Assembly (NCBI GenBank): GCA_014383605.1
Contig: JACNHM010000405.1
Coordinates: forward strand, 1-9,676
From: Chloroflexota bacterium
GTDB taxonomy: Bacteria; Chloroflexota; Anaerolineae; UBA3071
Length of the DNA stretch: 9,676 nt
Direction of reading: 5' to 3'
In this document: positions 1-9,100 of the stretch, one piece after another
How positions within the stretch are numbered: position 1 is the stretch's first letter
Layout of the letters: every line of letters begins with the position of its first letter
Notes under the pieces: generated by a model
Database searches by the model: none
What the model saw: only the letters and a program-made list of their open reading frames with translations
What the model was told of the DNA's origin: nothing
Program-made: the position numbers and the translations under genes

Positions 1-2
1 GC

Positions 3-155
3 GCGGCCGTGGACCTGACCGTGACCGGCTCACCCTTCTCGACCGAGGGCCAGCACACCATCCACGCCTTCGCCGACTTCCAGTGCGGCGTGGCGGAGGA
101 TAACGAGGTCAACAACGTCACCTCGACCACGATCACCGTCGGCCCGCCGCTGCTG
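3..155 (+). other. C-terminal part of a CARDB repeat cut by the window edge
   Basis: Residues 1-51 match the second half of the complete units that follow: a PFSTEGQHTIHAFADFQC strand pair, the acidic EDNEVNN motif, and the TVGPPLLPDL join to the next unit. At least one more unit, and probably the N-terminus of the protein, lies upstream. Confidence 0.85.
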
Positions 156-3100
156 CCCGATCTGGTGCTGGACGACGTGACACACGATCCGCTCAGCCCG
201 TCGGTCGGCCAGCCCATCACCTACGTCGTCCAGTTGAGCAACCAGGGCACGGCCGAGGCGCACTCGATCTCCTATGCTGGCGTCTACATTGACCGTGTGC
301 CGGACGGCTGCCCTACCGTGGACATCGCCGACCGCGGAGCGCAGGTGCCGCCGCTGGCGATCGGCCAGAGCTTCACCTTCACTGTCACCGACTCTGGCTT
401 TGCTACGCCGGGGACCCACCACGTCTACGCCTTCGCGGACTACGGCTGCGTGCTCACCGAGACGACCGAGAGCAACAACGTCTTCGGTCCCATCAGCCTG
501 GACGTGCTCGCGCCTGACCTGGTGGTCGAGAGCATCACCACCGACCCAGCCGGCCCGCCCGCGGGCGAGTGGTTCACCTACACGGTGCAGGTGAAGAACC
601 AGGGCGCAGCCCAGAGCGCCGCCGCGAGCCTGGCGGTCTACCTGGACGAGCCGCCCTCCGACTGCAGCGATCCCAATTGGATCAACACCGGGGCCGTCCC
701 CTCGTTGCCGCCCGGCGCGAGCGCGGACGTAGCCGTGACCAGCCCGCCCTTCCCGGCCGAGGGTCAGCGCATGGTCTACGCGTTCGCGGACGTCGCCTGC
801 TCCGTGACCGAGACCGACGAGACCAACAACGTCACCTCGACCCTCGTCACGGTCGGCCCACCGCTCCAGCCCGACCTGGTGATCGAAAGCCTGACGCCCG
901 ACCTGGACGAGCCGCCGGCGCGGGAGTATGTCACCTACACCGTGCGCGTCCGCAACCAGGGCACGAAAGCCACGGCGTGGGTTGCGGCCCTGGCGGTCTA
1001 CACCGATCACGTGCCGACGAGCTGTAGCGACATGACCTGGGCCAACGTCGTGCTCGCGCCGACCCTGGCCGCGGGCGCGGCCGCGACAGTCACCATCGTC
1101 ACCACCGGCTTCACGACTCAAGGGGAGCACATGGCCGCTGCGTTCGTAGACTACACGTGCGCCATCACCGAGAGCATCGAGACCAACAACGTCTTCACGA
1201 CGACCGTCAACGTCGGCCCACCGCTGCTGCCCGATTTCACCATCGAGAGCCTGACCCTCGACCCGGCTGCGCCGGAGGTCGCCGAGATGTTCGCGGTCAC
1301 GGTGCGCGTGCGCAACCAGGGCACGGCCGCCGCGGGCATCACCGGCGTGGCGGTCTACACTGACCACGTGCCGACCGGCTGCGGCGATCCCGCCTGGGCC
1401 AACACGGGTCAGGTGCCTGCCCTGGCCGCGGGCGAGGCGGCGACCGTGACCATCACCATCCCTGGCTTCGCCATCTACGGGCCGCACCAACTCCACGCCT
1501 TCGTGGACTTCACCTGCCTGACCGAGGAGTTGGACGAGACAAACAACCTCTTCGGCCCGGTGGACGTCACCATGGCCGCGCCTGACCTGGCGATCCAAAG
1601 CATCACCACCGACCCGGCCGAGCCAGCGGCGCGGCAATGGATCACTTTCACGGTACACGTCGTCAACCAGGGCACTGCGGCCTCGGGCATCGCCGGCCTG
1701 GCCGTCTACACCGACCACGTGCCGACCGGCTGCGGCGATCCGGCCTGGGTCAACACAGGCCAGATACCGGCCCTGGCCGTCGGCGGGACGGCTGATGTGG
1801 CTGTCTTCACCTACGGCTTTGCCACGCAGGGGGCGCACACCGTCCACGCCTTCGCCGACTCCAGTTGTCTGCACCAGGAGATGGACGAGACCAACAACAT
1901 CTACACGGCGACCGTCCAGGTAGGCCCGCCGCTGATGCCTGACCTGGTGGTCGAGAGCATCACGCTCGATCCGGCTGCGCCGGCCGCGGGGCAATGGGTC
2001 ACAGTGACCGCGCACGTGCGCAACCAGGGCACGGCCACCGTGAACGTGTCCGGCCTGGCGGTCTACACCGACCACGTGCCGACCGGCTGTAGCGATCCGG
2101 CCTGGGTCAACACGGGCCAGATACCGGCCCTGGCCGTCGGCGGGACGGCGGACGTGGCCGTCTTCACCTATGGCTTCGCCACGCAGGGCAGCCACACCAT
2201 CCACGCCTTCGCCGATTTCAGTTGTCTGCATGAGGAGTCGGACGAGGTCAACAACGTCTATACGACCACCGTCAACGTCGGTCCGCCGCTGATGCCTGAC
2301 TTGGTCGTCGAGAGCATCACGCTCGACCCGGCCGAGCCGGCGGCGGGGCAATGGCTCACAGTCACCGCGCACGTGCGCAACCAGGGCACCGCGGCCGTGA
2401 ACGTGACCGGTCTGGCGGTCTACACCGACCACGTGCCCACCGGCTGTAGCGATCCGGCCTGGGTCAACACGGGCCAGATACCGGCCCTGGCCGTCGGCGG
2501 GACGGCGGACGTGGCCGTCTTCACCTATGGCTTCGCCACGCAGGGCAGCCACACCATCCACGCCTTCGCCGATTTCAGTTGTCTGCATGAGGAGTCGGAC
2601 GAGGTCAACAACGTCTATACGACCACCGTCAACGTCGGTCCGCCGCTGATGCCTGACTTGGTCGTCGAGAGCATCACGCTCGACCCGGCCGAGCCGGCGG
2701 CGGGGCAATGGCTCACAGTCACCGCGCACGTGCGCAACCAGGGCACCGCGGCCGTGAACGTGACCGGTATGGCAGTCTACACCGATCACGTGCCCATCGG
2801 CTGCGGCGATCCGGCCTGGGCCAACACGGGCCAGATACCGGCCCTGACCCCCGGCGGGACGGCTGACGTGGCCGTCTTCACCTATGGTTTTGCAACGCAG
2901 GGCAGCCATACCGTCCACGCCTTCGCCGACTTCAGTTGTCTGCGCGAGGAGTCGGACGAGGTCAACAACGTCTACACCGTGACTGTCCAGGTCAGCGCGG
3001 AGCTGATGCCGGATCTGATCATTGAGAATGTCGCCCTGGATCCGGCCAGCCCGCTGGTCAGCCAGCCGATCACCTACAGCGTGCGCATCCACAACCAGGG

Positions 3101-6100
3101 CCAGGCCAGCACCAGGGTCTCCTCTTGGGCTGGCGTCTACCTGGACCGCGCGCCGACAGGGAGCTGCAACGACCCAGGCGACCGAAACGGCCAGTTGCCG
3201 GTCCTGGCGGCCGGAGAAGCCTATACCTTCACGGTGTCGGGCGCGGGCTTCACGACGGCCGGCAGCCATCAGATCTACGCCTACGCCGACTACTACTGCG
3301 CGGTGGCCGAAAGCCGCGAGGACAACAACACCTATGGCCCCGCGAGCATCACGGTCGGCACCGAGCCGATACCCGACCTGGCAGTGGAGAGCGTCGTCTT
3401 CGACCCGGCCGTGCCGGCCATCGGCCAGACGGTCGTCTACACACTGCACGTGCGCAACCTGGGCCTGGCCGCCAGCGCGGCGACGGTCGCCGGCCTCTAC
3501 CGCGATCGGACGCCGGCGGGTTGCGGCGACCTGCCCGACCAACAGGGGGCGGTGCCTGCGCTCGCCAGCGGAGCGAGCTACGACCTCGTCCTCAGCGATC
3601 CGACCGGCTTCTCCACGGGCGGCAGCCATTCCATCTACGCCGCGGCCGACCCTGCCTGCGCGGTGGCCGAAAGCCGCGAGGACAACAACCGCTACGGCCC
3701 GGTGGCGATCGGCATCCCCCAGCCTAACCTGACAGTGGATAACGTCGTCGTCATCCCGGCCAACCCGGCCGCGGGCCAGGCGGTGCGCTACGTGGTGCGC
3801 GTCCGCAACGGTGGCGCGAACGCCGCCTCGGTCTCCTGGGCTGGGCTGTACTTCGACAGCGCACCGGCGGGGTGCAATCCTGCTCCGGCCCACGCGCTGC
3901 AAGTCCCGCCGCTGGCAGCCGGCGCCAGCCAGGACGTGGTGTTCGACACGGCCGGCTTCGACACGGCCGGAACCCACAACGCCTGGGCCTACGCCGACTA
4001 CCGCTGTGAGATCGGTGAGACGGACGAGAACAACAATGTCCGCGGCCCGGTCGCAGTGCCGGTCGGCGTGCCCATGCCCACGCCAACCCCCACGCCGACC
4101 CCCACGCCAACCCCCACGCCGGTCCCGGCCAGGGTCTACGCCTTCGTCGCGGCCGGCAGCGCGGGCTTGCAGGTGGTTGAGGTGTCCACGCCGGCCAGCC
4201 CACAGTTGGTCGCCACCGCCGACACGGCCGGCGACGCCCGCGACGTGGCTGTAGTGCAAATTGCCAATTTGCACTACGCCTTCGTCGCCGATGGGACCGC
4301 CGGCCTGCAAGCCTTCAACGTGAGCGACCCGCTCCACCCGCAGCCCGCCGGCAGCTTCGACACCCCCGGCAGCGCGTATGGCGTCGCCGTGGCTGAGATC
4401 GCCGGCCGCCAGTACGCGCTGGTGGCCGACGGCGCCAACGGCCTGCGGCTCGCCGACGTGACCGACCCGGCCAACCCCCAGGCCGCGGGGTGGGTCGAAA
4501 CCCCCGGCACGGCCTATGCGGTCGCCGTAGGGCAAATTGCCAATTTGCTCTACGCCTTCGTCGCCGACGGCGTGGCCGGCCTGCTCGTCGTGGACATCAG
4601 TGACCCGGCCAGCCCGCAACCCGTGTCCCTGTACGACACTGTGGGCGAGGCGCGCGGGGTCGCGCTCTCCGGCGTATATGCCTACGTCGCCGACGGCGCG
4701 GCCGGCTTGCAAGTCATAGACGTGTCCGATCCGACCTACCCGCAGTTCGCCGCCTTCGCCGACACCCCCGGCACCGCGAACCGGGTGGCCGTCGCCAGCT
4801 CCCCTTCGGCAGGCTCAGGGCAGGCATTCGCCTACGTCGCCGACCACGACCAGGGCCTCCGCGTGCTCAACCCGCAGATCGTCTCCACCACCGCGGCCGC
4901 GTGCGACACGGCTGGCAACTGCTCATCCGCGACCACGGCCGGCGCGACCACGACGGCCATCCGCGCGACGTCGGGTGACGCCGGGGCCGGTAGTCACGAC
5001 TTTAGTCGTTTCGCTATCTCGGAGGCCGCAGCGCGGTTCGTGGAACGCCAACAGAAAGACCTGACAGGTTTGCGAAACCTGTCAGGTCTGGCGTGGTACG
5101 GCTTCACCCCGCGCGCCATGCTCCAGGATGTGCAAGCCGCGGACGGTCTCTGGGTCTCCATCTCCGGCGCGCCGGCCCTGCTCGACGCCCTCGCCCCGGT
5201 CTCCGTCGGCGGCCAGGCCGTGGCGATGCTCTCCTCACTGCAAGCCCTGACCGTCACCGCCGACGGCGCGCCCATCCTATCCCAGACCTGGGACCGCGAC
5301 GCCATCGCCGACGTCACCTGGACGGCCGCCTGGACCCCGGCCGGCGACGGCCAGCACGTGCTCCAGGCGACCGTGAGCGACTGGGCCGGCAACACCGCCA
5401 GCGACGCCGTCACCGTCACCGTGGACGCCGAGGCCCCGCAGGTCGCCGTGACCTCGCTGGTGTTGACGACTACGCACTACTACGAGCCGCGCACGGTGGA
5501 CATCACCGGGCTAGTGACCGACACGGCGGGGGTGGCAAGCATCGAATGGCGAATAGCGAATGGCGAATGGCGAATGGCCAATGGCGGATGGCCGATGGCA
5601 GGTGGCGAATGGCGCGGGGCGTGGCAATTGCCCGACGGCCCGCTGCCCGACGGCGCGACCTTCACCGTCATGGCACGGGCGCTGGACCTGGCCGGCCATG
5701 CCACGGAGGTCATGCAGCAAATCGTCGTGGACGTGCTGGCCCCGGCTGGGGTTGACCTGGCGCTGACCGCGGGCGGAGCACCTGTCGCGCCCGGCGAGAC
5801 GACCGCCTCGCCCGACCTGACGCTGACCTGGACGGCCGCGACCGACGGCAGTGGCGTGAGCGGCTACACCGTGCGCTGGAGCGCCCAGGCCACGGGCACT
5901 CTAACCGACGAGTCGTGGCAGACCATTCCAGCCGGCGGGCCGCTGACCGCCAGCTACACCGCCAGTGAGGGCCAGAAGGTCATGGTCCAGCTCGGCAGCC
6001 ACGACGCCCTGGGCAACACCCGCTGGCAGACCTTCGGCCCGGTCTACGTGGACAGTTCCCTGACCCCCGACTACATCTGGCTCCCCTCTCCCTCCGCAGA

Positions 6101-9100
6101 GAGAGGGGTTGGGGGTGAGGGTGGAACCTGTGCCCTCATGGGCGTTGACCGCCGTGCCGCTCGCGGCCCGCTGCGCCGCGACGAGCAGGAGCTCTACGTT
6201 ACATGGAACACTTCGACTCCGCTCAGTGCAGGCTCTGAGGCGCTCCGCCTGGCCTGGACCGGCGCGAACTGGAATACGCACGGCGACCTGTTCATCTACC
6301 TGGACACCCAGTCCGGCGGCGCGACGACCGCCTTCAACCCGTACTTCACCAACCAGGGCGGCCAGCTTCTGCCGGACAGCACCGTCATCACCCTGCCGAC
6401 CGGCCTGGCGGCGGATTACCTGGTGTGGGTGCGCGATGCGGCCACGGCCCTGCTGCTGCGCTGGACCGGCAGTGAATGGGACTGGGCGGCCAACCTGGGA
6501 CCGGAGCAGTACCGCTACAGCGTCCTCGCTGGCTTCGGTCCACGCCTCCCCGCCGGCGGTCAGAGCGATCTCTACCTACCGTTTGCCTGGCTCGGCATCG
6601 GCGACCCGGCAACGACCGGCCTCAACCTGTTGGCCTTCGCCAGTGAAGAAGGAGCTATGCGGCTGTGGGCCGTCCTGCCCAACGCCAACGCGGTGAACAG
6701 CAGCGCCGTCATTGGAGACGGGGCCCGCGCCGGCGGCGACCTGACCCTCGACCACTTCTTCCACTGGGACAACCTCGGCTCCGGCGTCTGTCCGAACGGG
6801 ACCGCCGGGCCAGGCGCGACTGCCCAAGGCGACGTGGACCCGGAGGTCAGCCTGACGACCCAGCCCGTGGGAACAGTCTACAGCCTGCTGGCCGACGGCC
6901 TGTTCTGGCTGCGTGATCTGCTGCTCGGCAGCCCGCCGGCCGACGTGACAACCCACCTCGGCTTCCTGAACACCGGCCTCCCGCCGGTCGGCAACGGGCA
7001 GCCGGTCAGCTACACCCTCACTTACCGTAACCGCGGGGCCGGCACGGCTTACGGGGTGAGCGCCGACGTGACCGCGCTCTACGCGCTGGCCCTGGCCGGC
7101 GGACAGCACCAGATGGTCGGCTTGGGCGACGTAGGGCCTGGGCAGGAGGCCACGGTCACACTGTACGCCACGGTGAACACTGGCCTCAGCCCCGAGCCGT
7201 GGGCCGGCTTGGAGGTGAAGATCTACGACGCCGCGCACCCGTCCTCCGGCCAGCCGGTCGAATGGCTGTGGGCGCACCACGCGGTGGACCGCTCCGCGCC
7301 GGAGTTCTTCGGCGTCCGGCAGCCGGCCTACCTGTTGAGGCCGGGGGCCAACGCCACGAGCGGCTACGCCTACGACGCCGCGGGGGTCCCGCTGACAAGC
7401 CTGGAGGTGCAGGCGCCGGGCGGTGGCGCGACGACGATCAACTGCCCCGACGCCAGCCCGACCGACGGCGCCTGGGCCTGCGTCTGGGGTGTGACCGGCG
7501 CCCACGGCGACATCTTCAACCTCCGCCTGCGCGCCACCGACGGCTTCGGTCAGTCGGCCGCTTGGGCCACGGGGCTGCCGTTCCGGCTCGACGCCCAGCC
7601 GCCGACCCTGGCGCTGGACTTTGCCGCGACGCAGGTGGCGCCGAGTAGTCTGGTGCGCGGGGGCAGCTTCACGGTTGCCGGCGACGTGGCCGACAACGGC
7701 GGCGTGGCAAGCGTGACCGCGTGCTTCAACGGCGCCTGCCGGCCCGCGGATCTCCAGGCGGTCATCTCCCCGACGGCCGTGATCTACGAAGACGCGCCTG
7801 CCGCCCCGGTCGCCATCAACGCCGGTACGGGTTGCGGGACGCCGATCATCCGCACCTTCACCGTTACCGAGAGCTTCACCATCGGCGACGTGGGCCTGGG
7901 CTTCGCCGCCGAGCACGCCCGTCGCGACGACCTGCAGGTAGACCTGACCTCGCCGGCCGGGGCGACGGTGCGGGTGCTCGACGACGACGGCCGCTCAGGC
8001 ACAGAGTTCCGCAACTACGATGTGACCCTGAACGACGCGGCGGGGCAAGGGCCGGAGAGCGCGACCGGCGACGACGACGTGACCGTGGCCGACTACGGCC
8101 GCTTCGTCCGCCCGGCCGACCCGCTGCGAGCGTTCCAGGGCCAGGATTCGGCCGGCGCCTGGACCCTGACCATCTGCGACCGGAACACTGCGACGAACGA
8201 CGGCGCCTACCTGCGCAGCCGGCTGACCCTGACCCCGCGCCTCAGCGTCGCGCCGGCCGGCCGCTGGCTCTACAAGATCCCCACCGTGGGCACGGCCGAC
8301 TACGTCTCGCAGACGGTCACGGTCTACGCCCAGGACGTCGTCGGCAACCGCACGACCGACCCGCTGACGTTGAGCTTCTGGGCTGACAACGTGCCGCCGG
8401 TCATCACCGTGACCACGGCCATTCCCGAGGCCCTCTTGGGCAGCCGGACGACGGTGCTCAGGGGCACCGTGTCTGACGGCGGACCGACGACCGACGTCGC
8501 GCTGCAGGTCCAGGATCCGGCCGGCCAGGTCATTGTCCAGGGCGCGGCGCGGGACGGCGACGCCTGGTGGCATGACCTGCTGCCCAAGTTGGCCGGACGT
8601 TACACCCTGTGGGTGGTGGCGACGGACCAGGTCGGCAACAGCACCACCAGCGGGCCATTCGTGGTACATGCCGCCTGCACCGCTGCCGACTTATCGGTGG
8701 CCTTTGTCTCCGCCGAACCGGCCGCAAGTGCACCCTTCTCTGTCACCATCACCGCGCTGATCAGCAACACCGGCAGTGCGGAGGTCTCGGCCGGCCTGCC
8801 GGTGGGCTTCTACATTGGCGAGGAGCGCCTCGGCGCGGCGGTCACCGCGCAGGCTCTGGGCCCCGGCGCGGCCCAAGCGGCCAGCCTGACCTGGGCCGTG
8901 CCCTTCCCCGGTGATTACAGCATCACCGTGGTCCCCAACGACGCTGGAACGGTTGGGCAGGCTGGGGCGAGCAGGGTTGGAGCTCAGGTACTGTGCAGCC
9001 AGCCGGCTAGCGGGCACCAGACGGTCTCGGTCCTGGACGTGCCTTTGCTCGAGTCCTGGAACCTGATGTCGGCCTACGTCAATCCCTTCAATCCCAACGC

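Larger units (their letters stand above)
4131..4884 (+). repeat. LVIVD-type repeats (five full, one partial)
   Basis: The repeated pattern is Y-A-[FLY]-V-A-D-G-x-x-G-L-x-V-x-[DN]-V-[ST]-D-P-x-x-P-Q followed by DTPGxAxxVAV. Units start at about 4137, 4275, 4413, 4551 and 4677, and a sixth starting at 4827 stops after GLRVLN. LVIVD repeats are found in bacterial and archaeal cell-surface proteins and are thought to build a propeller-like beta structure, so a ligand- or protein-binding head next to the CARDB stalk is plausible. The joins between units 1 and 2 and between units 3 and 4 contain the same DNA palindrome, and the join between 5 and 6 contains another dispersed repeat. The join between 4 and 5 has no insertion and shows the short native form (VALSGVYAYVADG). 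Confidence 0.85.
4885..5099 (+). other. Thr/Ala-rich linker with remnant Ig-like end, hosting two palindromes
   Basis: Residues about 1629-1699 are low in recognisable structure: a Thr/Ala-rich stretch containing CDTAGNCS, which looks like the end of a bacterial Ig-like domain (D-x-AGN motif), then SGDAGAG, and a short charged piece EAAARFVERQQ that could be helical. Two dispersed palindromic elements (4990-5013 and 5057-5089) are embedded here. The start of the Ig-like domain is missing, so the linker may mark an old rearrangement. Confidence 0.55.
6061..6941 (+). other. Beta-rich region of unknown family with an internal WTG repeat
   Basis: Residues 2020-2313 match no family I can name with confidence. 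There is an internal echo: LRLAWTGANW (6243-6272) and LLLRWTGSEW (6450-6479), the first followed by GDLFIYLDT (6282-6308). A strand carrying W near an acidic GDLxIxLDT strand recalls CBM9/DOMON-like beta-sandwich domains, but this is only a resemblance. The N-terminal part is disrupted by two dispersed repeats (6081-6121 and 6208-6239), and CALMGVDRRAARG survives between them. It lies between the Fn3-like module and the divergent CARDB-like module. It may bind a ligand such as a sugar, but I cannot show this. Confidence 0.5.

Noticed and set aside
3022..3732. Possible short gene in another + frame with a Met start
   Set aside because: It overlaps well-formed CARDB units 9 and 10, and its translation is Arg/Ser/Pro/Ala-rich with no ribosome binding site, as expected of an out-of-frame reading of GC-rich DNA.
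156..4070. CRISPR array, because of regular repeats
   Set aside because: Units are about 357 bases, contiguous and protein coding, with no short repeat/spacer alternation.
4251..4277. Palindrome as a regulator-binding operator
   Set aside because: It lies deep inside coding sequence with no promoter or gene start nearby, and the second copy at 4527 is equally internal. A dispersed element is the simpler reading.
30..4712. 1,560-codon open frame on the minus strand
   Set aside because: It is in exact codon register with the CARDB/LVIVD gene, its translation is Arg/Gly/Asp-rich with no recognisable domain, and it mirrors the sense repeats. It exists because the sense codons TTA, CTA and TCA are rare.
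5057..5089. Strong hairpin as an intrinsic terminator
   Set aside because: No T-run follows (ctggcgtggtac), and the coding frame continues through and for 4.5 kb beyond.
5093..5755. Alternative + frame with repeated EWRMANG-type peptides
   Set aside because: The heptamer array gives the same cyclic peptide in any frame, so the apparent repeat protein is a by-product. Its flanks are Arg/Gly-rich nonsense, while the other + frame carries Ig-like motifs.
6576..7916. 446-codon minus-strand open frame, with similar ones at 7995-8669 and 8691-9509
   Set aside because: Same codon-phase shadow of the sense gene. The + frame here has clear Ig-like, P domain and GWNLVS patterns, while the minus frames have none.
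7779..8237. P domain as evidence of a subtilisin-like protease
   Set aside because: No Asp, His and Ser catalytic motifs were found upstream in the frame; the neighbouring modules are Ig-like and CARDB-like.
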